Source of the DNA: Basidiobolus meristosporus CBS 931.73
Taxonomy: Eukaryota; Basidiobolomycota; Basidiobolomycetes; Basidiobolales; Basidiobolaceae
DNA length: 64,000 bases
Direction: 5' to 3'
NCBI GenBank assembly: GCA_002104905.1
Contig: MCFE01000120.1
Location: 1-64,000, forward strand
Position 1 is the stretch's first letter. Every line of letters begins with the position of its first letter. Below are positions 42,431 through 54,470 of the stretch, piece after piece. The position numbers and the translations under genes were made by a program. The notes beneath the pieces are model-generated. The model saw nothing but the letters and a program-made list of their open reading frames with translations. It made no database searches and was not told where the DNA came from.

Positions 42431-42965
42431 TAGAGTTTGTCAGTATGTCAATATGGAAAAGCTCCTGCTTCTCTAGCTTCCTAGGTGCTTCAAGTGTGTC
42501 CAACGGCCACGGTATATCTTGTGCACCCCCCTCAAAAGCTCCTGGATGGCAAGTTTGAGGTGTAACTGTTGAAGGTAAGTGCAGTGATCAACTGCAAATC
42601 AATAAGGGAGAAGTGTTATTGATAGTAGGGATGATCAATAGACAAGGGATTGACTTCCCTCAAATACCATGCCTGATTGATCAGTGATTACTAATGACAA
42701 GGCTCTAGAAGATTCCCGCTGTAAGTGAAATTCTGGATACCATCACTATGAGCTAAAAATACCGCAAAAAGGTCTTGGAAGGTTCTAAAAGGCACAGTAC
42801 AACCAACCAATCAGGGATCAGTAGTCTAGACCTGTGTAACATAGAGAAGCTATATATGGTATTGAGATGGTAGGGATGGGTACATAGATTTGGGTCATTT
42901 GTCCCTGGTACTAATGCAGGTACCTGTCTAATGTAGATACATATATTGATCACAAGGCTAAATAA
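42431..42965 (-). repeat. Decayed family B LTR fragment
   Basis: Reverse complement of roughly two-thirds of the 804-bp LTR, including the AGGTACTGATAG-side and AAGGTTCTAAAAGGCACAG words, with many substitutions. Much older than the pair at 29308 and 32118. Confidence 0.7.
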
Positions 42966-43089
42966 CATCTAAGACATGACTAAACTTGTATCAAAACTCA
43001 GTAGGATCCTTAAATGCATTGGCTCCTTTAGCATAAAGAGGCAAGGATGTTGGGACAACCACTAGGGTAGGTCTAGAGGCGGATGTAGA

Positions 43090-43504
43090 TCTGCAGGATC
43101 AAAAAGCATGACTTCTAGGTGGCTGATGCAGAGCAAGGCTTGGTGGATTCTCAATGCTGTCAATCACTTTAGCAACACTCTCCAGAGCTTCTCTGATTAT
43201 TGCAATCTCATCTTGGTAGCCAGATATAACTTCAAGGAGTACATCACTACAATGATTCTCAGATCATGTCTTAGTAAGCTTCTAGTGCTCAAGCATCAAG
43301 GTGTTTCTTTCTTGCATGATGTTTCAAGCCGCTCAGAAGGCTCTTGTTGATTTCTTTGAGCTTCTTTCAACATGCAAAGATTTGGATTGCTTGTGGCTGA
43401 GGACATCTTGTGAAGTGTTTGAATGTAATGAAATTCAGCAAAATAACAGTTTTATCCAAGAGAAAAGTGCCATCAAACTCTTAAATGGTTTAACTGCACC
43501 TTGG
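43090..43504 (-). pseudogene. Ty3-C leader and gag fragment
   Basis: On the minus strand it follows the LTR at 43505-44142 (leader words TTTAAGAGTTTGATGGCAC). It then matches the start of Ty3-C gag (16640-16870), including the coiled-coil region. Stops are frequent. It ends near 43090. Confidence 0.65.
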
Positions 43505-44142
43505 TGACAACTAAGTGCAGAATCTTAGAATTCTCAGAGAATGGCAGAAATATCAGCAGAGAGATTCTTGTCTAATATTGGTCTGGTATATAGCTGGGTT
43601 TGGCTATAAAGGTAATGGAGTTGGTTTTCTATGCAGACTATGCTTGGTGTACTTGGGTGAGCTAGGTATGCTAGGCATGAGTAGTAACTAGAACACAATT
43701 GTTAAGTTCTTAATTTTGCTAAACACAATCCCAATTTTGTTGAGACAAACATTAAACCAAAAGGTTCAGTAACTTTATTTATACATTTTTGATCAAGCTG
43801 AACTAGTAGGCACCAAGAGACTGGACTAACTTAAATCTGTTGGGGTGTTTGCAGGTGCAAAAGATAAATGAATATTGCTTCATTAATCCACTGATATCTT
43901 AGCAACTGCCAAGTTGTTGGATAGATCTTAGATGGCTAATCACCTAGAAAGGCTTGGCTGATAAGTTGATAATGCAATGGCTCTATGAGAGTTAATCAGA
44001 TATGACAGCCAGTGATAGATTCTGATATGAGATATAACAGACCATAACTGGGATTAGTTATGTTTTGATTAGGGAAAATGAGTTAGGGTACTAGATTTTT
44101 AACAACGTTACATTGGCTAGTATCAAATGCTGATGCACAGCA
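43505..44142 (-). repeat. Ty3-C LTR, reversed
   Basis: 638 bp; minus-strand start TGCTGTGCATCA, end CTTAGTTGTCA. It is directly followed (minus strand) by leader and gag, so it is a 5' LTR. Confidence 0.8.
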
Positions 44143-44149
44143 CCAGCTA

Positions 44150-46975
44150 CCAGGTTGTACATGGGGCATCTCAAGCTACATGAGCCCTTTGAAATACCAT
44201 GGAAATTTGACAGATTGGGGAAGAAACTATTGGGTATTGGCTACCCAAAGTATATCTCACAAGTTCCAATCAATGTTTATACGCATATGCAACCATACCA
44301 ATGACAAGACTGGATGAACTGAATGTGCTTTTATACAAGTGGCCTTCTAAAGGCATTTCTACCAAGAGTATATATGTAGCATTGGGAGTCATATATTGAC
44401 ATCTTGTGAATTTTATCCAGAAACAGATCACTGGTGCCAATAGATGCATCTACAACATATATGCAAGGAGTTTATGATGAGATTTGTGCATGTATACCGC
44501 AAGTATAAAGCTGAGGGTGTAGATCCAAGCTGCCACTGTATCCTTTCTTTACTCCATCTTGTTTGGTGTGTGGAGAATACTTGGCCTTATTGGACCTGTT
44601 AGGAACTTCCTTTCCAGCAGATATGTGGGGAAACAGGATGTCAAGTCAAGTTGCAGGTACTACCCTATTCCAATATCATTGAGAATATATTCTTCAAGTC
44701 CATCTGTGTTAATGCAGAGTATATCATTACTACAATGTTTCAAATCATTAATTCACTCCTTTTTTATTTTGGCTTTTGCTGTTGTAGCATATAAATCAAA
44801 GTTGAAGAATTTCCAATGCTCAAGGACAAAAGCTTCAGACCAAGCAGTTAATCCATCTATATTCTTATGTCATATTAGATGCTCAGTAGCCAACATATAT
44901 CTTAAATTATAGCTCATTCAGAATAGTACTTAAGGAGTTATAGTTCAAGGGGTCCAACAAACATAGATATTTGCACTTTATTAGTGAGTATACAATAGAG
45001 ATACTGATCACATGTAGCCTTTAATATGGCTAATTGAATCATCTGAGATTCTACATGTGCTTTGCCTATAATCAATCTGTGCTACTGCAAAATGTTAGTT
45101 TTGTATCATGTATATTGCTTGCGCAATTGCCCAAAAACTTTGATCCTTTAGACTTTTATAAGTATATAACTTCCCTGGCTAAAAAACAATAAAGAGCCTC
45201 TCTTTCCAGAATCTCCACACCACATTACAGGTTTAAAGGTCATAGCACCTCTGCTTCATCACTTGCATTTTTGAGTATTTGACTTTGCTTGGTACTACAT
45301 TAGTAAAGACTGCAACACTCACAAGAATCTAATGTAAGTTCTACAAGAAAATTACCACTATTTTGTCAGAGAAGTCCCCTCTAAAAAGCTCCTTGACTAA
45401 AAGTGAGCTCTTTTAAAGACCCTATTGGTGTAAAGTTCACTGCGGAAACCACTGTAAAAGCCCCTCTACTTTAAACACAACCCTTTGGACACTCCTATAG
45501 ATAAAAAGTTCCTATTTGAGACCCCTGTTCCATTCCCCTTTAATTTGAAGAGGAGCTCAGATCTTCCAAATAACAAGATATGTTCTCACAATAAAAATTT
45601 TCCTGATAAGGATAATTTATTTTGAAAGTAAATTAGCTAAATGGCTAACACCAGGTCAGAACTTTGCTGTCAAAGTGGGAAACACCACTTATAGCTTACT
45701 TTGGGCCTAAGATTGATGATATTAGGGAAATTGTATCTTTTATTTGTAAATCAAGCTCCCAGTAAGTTATATCAGTATTAGCATACTGGAATTTGTTGTA
45801 TACAGTCAATTAGTCTCTACATGCAAGTTCTAAACTAATCATAATACAACTCAACACATCATGGATGTGATTAGTTGGAAAATGGAGGACAGCCTGGAGG
45901 AGTTGGATAAGATTGTGGACAGATGCTCACATAGAGACACATATGCCTTGGGCATTGGAAGCTAAGCAGCTGCAATTCTTAAGTACTCCAGTAAGTAATG
46001 CAAAATTAGGTTAGATACAACATGCAACTAATCTATATTAGGCCAACATTGCTTAATATGCTGGGTTTCCCCTGATTACAAGCCAGCCTCTAGACCATTA
46101 AATATGGAACTCTCAAAACCAAGACCCAGAGTGCACCTATAAGGGGGACTAGAGTTCAGCAGGGAGAAGGAATATATTGGCCAATTACCAAAGCATTTTT
46201 TGTGAATATATAAGAGGTATTCATGGGAACAATTGTGGAAGCCAAGCATATGATTGCAGTGTGAGTATAAGTTACCAACAATACAAGTTATATGGCAGCT
46301 TTGCATATATCACACCTAAAAGATAGTGTGCCACTAGCAGCAAGTTTGTGCATATATACAGATTATTATGCAGGAGGCCATAGTTTTTTTAATTGAGCTG
46401 TATGAGGAATACCCATAGTAGTATGGGTTAACAAATAAAGATGGGTGGCTCTGCAATGGAGTATAGCAATAGCACAACAGGAGTCAGAAAATGGAATAAC
46501 CATATGGTAAGTTGGTATAGTAGCATTTACAGAACTAGGTGTGGGCCACCATGATGCCGTTATAATGTTAGAGAGGCTTGTAAAGACCTTACTGAAACAC
46601 TGTCAAGTTTCCCCAAACATGGATATTGAATATATGCGGGTATGGATTGCTCAAATAAATATAGATCCTGATAAGACAATTGGAATTCCATGCAATGATT
46701 GCAAAAAACTGTGTCAAGACTATCAGGTTTTTAACTATATTTAGCAGCAATACCAGCAAAATACTATCACAAGGCCGCCATAAGATTGTTAAGAGGGTAT
46801 TTAACTCCAAGCTGCCAGCATTAGAATGGCCTCATTGCAGGATCCTGCCTCCTGATCCAGAGCAGATCCATTTGCAGGACCATACTATTTTTCATGGGGT
46901 ACTCCTTGCAATTAGTGTCTTCAAGGTAAGTGGGCTGTCAGCAAGGTACTCTGTGAGGATCTTATGGCCAGTTTT
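44150..46975 (+). mobile_element. CACTA-F copy, plus strand, decayed
   Basis: Matches the minus-strand copy at 24480-26150 in the same order. 44160-44420 carries the MGHLKLHEPFEIP and YPKYISQVP region. 45860-45965 has the SWKMEDSLEELDKI region and 46070-46260 the GLGTRIHQGEGIYW-side region; 46550-46960 covers the distal part. Stops and indels throughout; open pieces do not exceed about 115 codons. The N-terminal part of the transposase is missing. Confidence 0.7.
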
Positions 46976-47026
46976 ATCCTAGAGAAAAGTGTAATAAAGC
47001 TCTTGGATGACTTAAGTGAACTTAAC

Positions 47027-47666
47027 TGACAACTAAGCACAGAATCTTAGAATTGTCCAGGGTAACAGAAATATTAGCAGAGAAGTTCTGGTCTAATATA
47101 GGTCTTGTATATAGTTGAGTTGGGCTATAAAGGCAACAGAATTGGCTTGCTATACAGGCTAGGCTTGGTGTTCTTGGGAATGCTAGATATGCTAGGCTTG
47201 GGTGGAAACTAAATGGAATTGTTGAATTACTGATTTTGCTGAGGCACAATCTTAATTTTGTTAAGACACACACTAAACCAAAAGGCTCTGTAATCTTTAT
47301 TTATATTTTCCTGATCAAGTTGAATTTGTAAGCACATTGAGACTGGACTAATTAGAATCTGTTAGGCTGTTGATAGGTGCAGAAGATAAATGAAAAATTG
47401 CATCATCAATCAGCTGATGTCTTAGCAACTACAAAGTGATTGGATAGAGCTCAGAAGACTAATCCTTTGGAAAGGCTTAGCAGATCAGTTGAAGACATAA
47501 TGACCACTTGGAAATAGATCAGGCATGGCAGCTAATAATTGATTTGAGAAGTGATAAAATTAACCATAACAGTGTTTACTCATGTTTGGGTTAGGGAAAA
47601 TCAGTTAGGGTACTAGATTCTCTGACAGAGTGAAACTGGCTTAGTTTTAAATGCTGATGCACAGCA
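47027..47666 (-). repeat. Ty3-C LTR, reversed, near-solo
   Basis: 640 bp, minus-strand start TGCTGTGCATCAG, end CTTAGTTGTCA. Flanked on the left by Ty3-C leader-like sequence (about 46975-47026). The 4-bp flanks do not match. Confidence 0.8.
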
Positions 47667-47689
47667 TAGCCTTAGCATGGAAGCTCAGT

Positions 47690-48030
47690 TGGTAGCTGTT
47701 AGCAGAGCTGACAGCAATAAACAAGTCAAAAACTGACAACAGTAATGATGACTTATTTTCCACAGATTGCCTTGCATATAAAATTTCCTCACCAGCTGAA
47801 TGATTTCCAATCATGGTGCTTGAGAGAGTTCTGGAGATTGATAGAAACCTCAATGACATCAGAATGAGCTAGCAATGCTCTAAGTAAGTGCTAAAAGGTA
47901 CTGCTACTTAACCAATCAGGGATCAGTATTCTGAACCTGTGCAAATGGCAGGCATGGTAACACAGCTTGGATCTTGTGTCATGGATACTGGTGTAGATAC
48001 TTGCTCAGAATAATGGCACATATATCCACT
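47690..48030 (-). repeat. Decayed Ty3-A LTR fragment
   Basis: Resembles 33480-33790 (TGATGACTTATTTTCCAC, GACATCAGAATGA, AATCAGGGATCAGTATTCTG), with gaps. No internal sequence is attached. Confidence 0.6.
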
Positions 48031-48041
48031 AATCAGACATA

Positions 48042-48872
48042 AGACTTGTTCCTTTGTACTATACCAGATCATGTAGCACCATCCAGGGTCTCTAAGAAAA
48101 ATTAAGTAAGATACTATAGGCTAGCATGATGTTGTATCTACCAGTTGGCATGATTGCTCCTGGACAATTCTGCACCAAGTGGACAATCTTGCATACTATG
48201 GCACAATATGACAAAATGAGGTTGGCACGGAAAACTGCACCAACTTGTAGTGTTTGTGTTACATGCACAATAAGATATTGATAGTACAGAAGGTAAATAC
48301 AGTATTTGGACATGTTTCTTTAGTGTCAGTGAATGTAATGCATATAACACTATAAACTATACTGATACTTACCATTTTGGTTACAATCATTCTGATGGGA
48401 CAATATTGTTACAAGTATTGGCATAAGAGTTGTAGCGGAATAGGAAGTTTAGCTAGTATTGCATTCACTAAAACTTGAACTGATTTTTATTGAGGTTTGT
48501 GCAGCTCCTTATATATTTTTTGCCAGATCAATTGCTGACTAATTGGATTTCCTAATGTAGGCTGTGGCTGATGACACATTTGATTGAATCATCATCACTC
48601 AGTAAGATCCTACTTAATATATCTATTTCTGTCTGATTATGATCTGCTAATTCATTTGCTGACTAATGCTACTAATTTGGGAGATAATACTGCTGTACTG
48701 ATAGGTTAAATATACAACTAATTGATTTGACTAAAAACTGATCTAATGTAAGCATTCAAACAGTAGATCATAACAATATTTTAATGGTTAATTGGTCCAA
48801 ATCATCCTGGAGCTGTGTGATCTCAATTGGTTAGTTGATCAATACACAAGCTACCTGGTTTTTTTTCATTTG
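48042..48872. mobile_element. Harb-G-related remnant, split by a Ty3-D solo LTR
   Basis: Starts AGACTTGTTCC at 48042. Near 48150-48200 it has GGACAAT/GCACAAT words at about 20-bp spacing like the right subterminal part of Harb-G. No right inverted repeat or matching flank was found. Bases 48407-48775 are an inserted LTR. Confidence 0.5.
48407..48775 (-). repeat. Ty3-D solo LTR with ATAT duplication
   Basis: 369 bp, plus-strand ends TGTTACAAGTATTGG and AGATCATAACA, reversed relative to its family. ATAT is found on both sides (48403-48406 and 48776-48779). This is a clean solo LTR from LTR-LTR recombination. Confidence 0.9.
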
Positions 48873-49201
48873 TGTTGTGCATCAACATTTAACACTAAGC
48901 TTACTTTCCTCCATTAGAAAATCTAGTATCCTAAGTGATTTTCCCTTTCCCAAGCATAACTAATCACTGTTATGGTTTATTTTATAACTTCTCAAAATCT
49001 ATTTTTTGCTGTCACACATGAACAATTTTCTAGTCATCATTACATCCTCAACTGATCTGCTAAGTCTTTCCAAAGGATTAGTCATCTGAGATCTATCCAA
49101 ATACTTGGTGGCTGCCAAGACATCTGCTGATTAATGATGCAATTTCTCATTTATCTTAAACACCTATGAACACCCCAACAGATTTCAATTAGTCCAGTCT
49201 C
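48873..49201 (+). repeat. Ty3-C LTR, 5' half
   Basis: Starts TGTTGTGCATCAACATTT and matches 15896-16230. It breaks off at AGTCCAGTCTC where a Copia-E LTR begins. Confidence 0.75.
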
Positions 49202-49570
49202 TTTTGAAATATTAGACTATTTGGTATCATTCAGCAGCTAAAAATGTACTTAGCAACTCTAGACTAGTCTTGGTCACTGTAGGACTTATTTGCAGCCCCA
49301 AATTTGCCAATTTCCTCACATCTATGATCCTAAGATTATTCCATATAGTAAAAAACAAATTAACACTTTTTTCCAAACATTATGTACTAGCCCTGAAACT
49401 GTTACAGAATGCTCCAGAATATAAAGAAGCCCTCCTTATTTGGTGTTGCAGCTGTATTACTTCTACAAAGGTATAAATATTGATTCTCTTAATGAATAAG
49501 CAACAATTCAACTATTATCACTATATCTTGATAAGTTCCTTGTATCCAAGTCACTTCTTAAATTGCAACA
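49202..49570 (+). repeat. Copia-E 5' LTR
   Basis: 369 bp, starts TTTTGAAATATTAGAC (other copies TGTTGAAATATT) and ends AATTGCAACA. It is followed at 49571 by GGTTATGAGCTCC, a typical Copia primer-binding site for the initiator-Met tRNA. A TATA-like GGTATAAATATTG occurs near 49470-49482. Confidence 0.8.
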
Positions 49571-49583
49571 GGTTATGAGCTCC
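49571..49583 (+). other. Copia-E primer-binding site
   Basis: GGTTATGAGCTCC directly after the LTR end. Initiator-Met-type priming is known for Copia elements; the assignment is by resemblance. Confidence 0.6.
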
Positions 49584-49606
49584 AATTGCCTAGACCTATT
49601 CTAAAT

Positions 49607-50356
49607 ATGACTTCCACCAGCAAACAGAACAATACAAACATCTTCCCTGGAAAGGAGAGGTTGGATGGGAATAACTACAGACTTTGGAGAGTCAAGTTGC
49701 CAATCCACCCTGAGGAGAGAAAGCTTTGAAATATAGTAGCAGGAAAAGAAGTTGAGCCCAAAGGAACAGCAGATAAAGAGCAAAAGTTTCAAGAGATGGC
49801 AATAATGGCCCTTAATGATATATGTATCAATGTGCAAGATTCCTTTATTGGACCAATCCATGCTTCAAACACTGCCAAAGCAGCACCATAATCCTCAGAG
49901 AATATCTTTAGAGCAAAATCAGAATCAAGCAAGCTTTATCTAGAGCAAAAGTTCTTCAACATGAGGAAGAAGCCAGATGATGACATGCACAACTCAATAC
50001 CAGAATGGAGACACTTGCAGAAGTACTTTATAGTATTAACACTGGTGTAGATGATGAAGAAAAGCTACACTGCCAGCTTTGCAGCCTACCAGACAAGTAT
50101 GAGCCACTCATACTTTCTTTTGAAAGCAGAGATGATAATTTGGCTTTAGACTATATCAAAGGAAGACTTTTCCGTAGAGAACTAAGACATAGTAATCAAG
50201 CAGAGAATATTGAAGACAATGCTTTACTCAGCTCAGTGAGGCACACAGAAAAGAAGGGGAAGCAACAAAACCAAAGAAAACCTGGTTGCTGTAGTTACTG
50301 TTAGAAGCCAGGATACTGGGCAAGAGAATGCAAGAAGGAACAAGCGGACAAAAAAC
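49607..50356 (+). pseudogene. Copia-E gag, decayed
   Basis: ATG at 49607. LDGNNYRLWRVKL is the family's conserved start of the gag polyprotein. Stops occur after about 40 residues and near 49890, and there is a frame change near 50005. The second frame has DEEKLHCQLCSLPDKYEPLI. The knuckle CSYC...KPGYWARECKKE has a stop and Tyr in place of His. A fold-back element is inserted just downstream. Confidence 0.8.
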
Positions 50357-50359
50357 AAT

Positions 50360-51092
50360 AGACTTGTTCCGTTGGATAGTGCCACATTGAGCCATGAGTG
50401 CCAAATGATGCAATAGTGTGCCAGAGAGGTCAAATGAGCCTATACTTGGCCACAGAGTGTGAGACATAGCTCCGCATCTTCATGCAAAGCAGCCCCTGTG
50501 TTTTACCCATTGCGCAGAAGAAAATCCATTTTTTGACCTTTTTTTGTGGATCAATGTAGCTCAGGATGTGTACAAGCACAGGAGAACTGAAGATATGCAT
50601 CTGGTACTCAATATGCATGGCACTCTGAATTGAGCTCCTATAGCTTGTATCATGTCACAAAAATGAATGGCACTATCTTGGTCTACTGGTACTACCTGGC
50701 ACTGTATTTAAAGGTTAGCCCTAAAGTAAGATCTATAAAAAGTACTTATAATGCCAGATAGTACCAGTGGACCAAGATAGTGGCATTCATTTTTGTGACA
50801 TGATACAAGCTATAGGAGCTAGATTCAGAGTGCCTTGGGTATTGAGTACCAGATGCATATATTCAATCTGCTTGTGCTCTAACACATCCTGCACAACATT
50901 GATCCAAAAAAAAAGGTCAAAAATGGATTTTCTCCAACACAATGAGTGAAACACAGGGGCTGCTTTGTATGAAGATGCAGAGCTATGTTTCACACTCTGT
51001 GGCCAGGTAGAGGCTCATTTGGCCTCTCTGGCACACTATGGCATCATTTGGCACTCATGGCTCAATGTGGCACTATCCAACAGAACAAGTCT
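50360..51092. mobile_element. 733-bp fold-back element with Harb-G ends
   Basis: Ends AGACTTGTTCCG and its near-complement; AAT is duplicated at 50357-50359 and 51093-51095. The arms 50360-50702 and 50752-51092 are inverted copies with few differences over about 340 bp, leaving a spacer of about 49 bp. TGCC-like words again recur at about 10-bp steps near the ends. It has no coding capacity. It sits between gag and protease of Copia-E. Confidence 0.92.
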
Positions 51093-53908
51093 AATAACTA
51101 GAGCTGGCAAATCATGTGACTACTGATGAGCAGTTATGTGTACCTGTACAAGAGAGTGCAAGTAACCAAAGTTATGAACAGTACATTGACTCTGGTGCAT
51201 CACAGCATATTTGTGGTCTAAAGGAGTGGTTCAGCAACTTAAAGACTATTACTGTACAAAAGGTTTATCTGGGAGACAACCCTGCACTGGAAGCTACCAC
51301 CTGTGGGTCTATACTACTGAATATGAGTAATATCCCAGGGGCTAGAGCAGCAAAACAGACTGATGTACTCTATGTCCCTGGAATAGCTAGGAACCTACTC
51401 TCAGTCAGTAAAGTAACTGCTGAGGAACTGAAATTTGACTTCACTAAGCTGAAGTGCTCAATATTGAGTGAAAATGGACAAATATTAGCTTTGAGAATCA
51501 GAGATCACAATAAATACAAATTACAATGCAAGGTCATTTTACCTGAGTATGCCAACATGGCTGAAACTGATGAATCTAACCGGGTGATGTGGCGTAGGAG
51601 GCTAAGACACATTGGGGAATAGAAAATGAGCCAATCAATGAGAAATGAGCCTGTTTTAGGCCTAAATCACTCAATACCAATCAAATTGAGTGTCTGCAAC
51701 AGAGGTTCATATGGCAAACAAGCTAGCAACATTTCAGGAGCTCAAGAAGCATTAATACTACTGAAATATTGGCTATTGTGCACTCAAACATATGTGGCCC
51801 ATGAGAACACTGTCCTTTGGAGCCAAGAGATACTTTATGACGTTTATTGATGACAAGACATGATAAACATGGTTATACCTCCTGAAAACAAAGGATGAGG
51901 TTTTAGAGATACTCAAACACTTCAAAAACATGGCAGAAAAACAAACTGGGTGTAAATTTAAGATTCCTTGAAGTGACAATGGAGGGGAATACTGCTCAAA
52001 GGTGCTTGCAAATCACTGCACATCTACTGGTATAAATCAGCAGACCACTGTTCTACATACTCCACAGCAAAATGGAGTAGCAGAAGGTGTAAATAGAGCA
52101 ATAGTAGAGTTGGGTAGGTCTATGCTACATGATAAGGCAATGGACTACAAGTTTTGGGCTGAATCTGATGCTATCACAATAAACATCAAGCATTAATGCC
52201 CAACAACAGCACTATGGGACTCTACACTCTTTGAAGCATATACTGGCAAATAACCAGACCTTCAGCACCTCAGGATCATTGGTAGTGATGTCTTTTATCA
52301 CATCCCTGACAAAAAACACTCAAAGCCAGAACCAAAGAGTAGAAATGGAATCATTCTTGGGTATTGTGATGATACTAATGGGTATGGAGTGTGTGATGGC
52401 AAAATTCCACAGCTGATCAAGAGCAGGGATGTTGTATTTGAGGAGAATTAAGATCAGAAAGCTACAGAAGTCATTGGCCAGCTGCCTGATGATGCAATCA
52501 ACACTTATGAAGAAGATACGTACCAAATTCAGCTAGAACTAGTAGGTTTACCAAATGGGAGAAAGCCAATAAGATGTATACAGGTCTACAAGATCAAGAT
52601 AACCTCAAATGGAATCATTGATAAGTACAAGGCTAGATTAGTGGCACAAGGCAATTCCTAGATCCTAGCAATAGACTCAAAGGAAACATTCAATCCAGTT
52701 ACAAAGTTTAACTCCATCAGGAGAGTTCTAGCCTGGCAACTGTGCACATTCTAGATCTACATCAAATGGATGTCAAAACAGCCTTTCTGAATGGGGATTT
52801 ACAAGAGACTACATATATGGAGCAACCAGAAGGTTTTACCAATCCAAACGGCTCCTATAAGGTGTGCAGACTCAGGAAATTGTTGTATAGGCTGAAGCAG
52901 GCACCTAGAGCATGATAAAACAAGATGAAACATATCAAGAGGAGATTGGGTTTACTTGTAGCACTGCAGATCACCGTATATATGTGAAACAGCTCAAAAA
53001 GGGTGTGATCAACCTAGTTCTGTATATGGACAGCCTAATAATAGCTACAAGTTACCAGGAGGCACTTAAACAGACAAAATCAGATCTCTTCAGCAAGTTT
53101 GAGATGAAAGATATTGGAAACTTGAGCTATTTTCTTGGAATTAAAGTGATATTTGACATACCTGCGCAGAATATTGTGCTGAATAAGTCCAAGTACATAT
53201 GGGACATTCTCAGACACTTCAAAATAGAAAATGGCAAGCCTGCTGCTACCCTTATAGAGAATAACCTATAATTGAGCAAATATAAGCCAGTTCTAGGTGA
53301 AAACAGCTCAAATATGGACCAAGCTTTCCCTATTTATCAATGGTTGGTAGCCTAATGTACTTCATGGTGTCTACATGTCCTGATATTGCAGTGGTTGCTA
53401 GAATAGTCAGTCAATTTATGCAGAGTTATGGAGCAGATTAAATATGGTACTGGCATACTCTGGAGCAGCTAATGGGTGGAAATTTAATGGTTATAGTGAT
53501 TCAGATTGGGGTAGTGATCTGATTGACAGATGCTCTACCCTTGGGTATGTATTTCTTTATGTTAATGTGGCTATTACCTGAAATTGCAAGTATCAACCAA
53601 CTGTGGCCCTATCTACAGCTGAAGCTGAATATATGGCTGCTTGGCAAGCAACTAAGGAGGCTATATGGCTACAGATATTATTCAAAGATTTAGGCCTTAA
53701 TTCTGATAAATCAACATGTATTTACAAATATAATAAAAGTTGTATTGCATTAGCTAGGAATTCTAGAAATCATGCCAGAACTTATCACATAGATATACAA
53801 CTCTACATAGTGAGGGAGGCTGTAGAAAATAACTTAGTAAGGTTAGTTTACTGTCCTACTGACAAGATGGTTGCAGAAATATTGACAAAGCCACTAGCTA
53901 GACCATAA
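51093..53908 (+). pseudogene. Copia-E protease, integrase, reverse transcriptase and RNase H, decayed
   Basis: In order: protease YIDSGASQHICG (about 51184-51220); the GAG-pre-integrase end WRRRLRHIGE (51590-51620); integrase core HTPQQNGVAEGVNRAIVELG (about 52060-52110); RT start [15 protein letters not shown] (about 52615-52660), MDVKTAFLNGDLQETTYMEQ (52770-52825) and the active-site box LYMDSLIIAT (53020-53045), where the second Asp of YVDD is Ser. Next is NLSYFLGIKV (53119), and finally RNase H with VALSTAEAEYMAAWQATKEA and VAEILTKPLARP (53600-53905). Many stops and shifts. The order PR-IN-RT-RH defines Copia. Confidence 0.9.
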
Positions 53909-53989
53909 TTTGAGAAGCTCAGCTAAGATGAAGAAATTATTTAGTTGAGTGCAAGTGCCAAAATATAGCACTTTTTGGAATCATTCAGA

Positions 53990-54143
53990 TCTATCCAGCT
54001 ACTAAGTAGTTGCCAAGACATCAGCTGATTAATGATGCATTTCTCATTTATCTTGTGCCCCTATGAACACCCCAACAGATTTGACTTAGTCCAGTCTCTT
54101 TTGAAATATTGGACTATTTGGTATCATTCAGCATCCAAAATTA
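53990..54143 (+). repeat. Ty3-C LTR piece joined to a Copia-E LTR start
   Basis: Bases 53990-54098 match 49095-49201 (Ty3-C LTR) and 54099-54143 match the start of the Copia-E LTR at 49202. The junction bases CAGTCTCTTTTGAAATATT are identical at both places. Confidence 0.8.
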
Positions 54144-54144
54144 T

Positions 54145-54470
54145 ACTTTTAGAACCAACTACAATGCAAAGACCTATTGCCTATAGACACCAATATCACT
54201 TAGAGAATGAAGTGTGTCAGCTTAGGGCAATCAAAGCTTTTAGGAGTATTTTATAGTATCCCACTCAGCATTCACCTTGACATTTCATTTATCATTTGTG
54301 CAAAGGCCAATTTTGACTCACTTCTTGGAAGGCCAAGAGAGGTGAGAGCAAGAGCAACGGCAGTAGACTACCCAGATAGCTCCGCATGGTATACTGTGCA
54401 CTGAGAGAGCCCAGGACTAACAGCTACTTTCTGTGGTGTGGACTCCAACAATACCAATTAATAACATTGT
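54145..54470 (+). pseudogene. Fragment of a family B-like protease ORF
   Basis: Matches 31665-31985: words TGCAAAGACCTATTGCC, AGACACCAATATCA and TCACTTCTTGGAAGGCCA, encoding LLGRP-like residues. Stops occur early (near 54200 and 54402). It is detached from any family B LTR. Confidence 0.75.
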
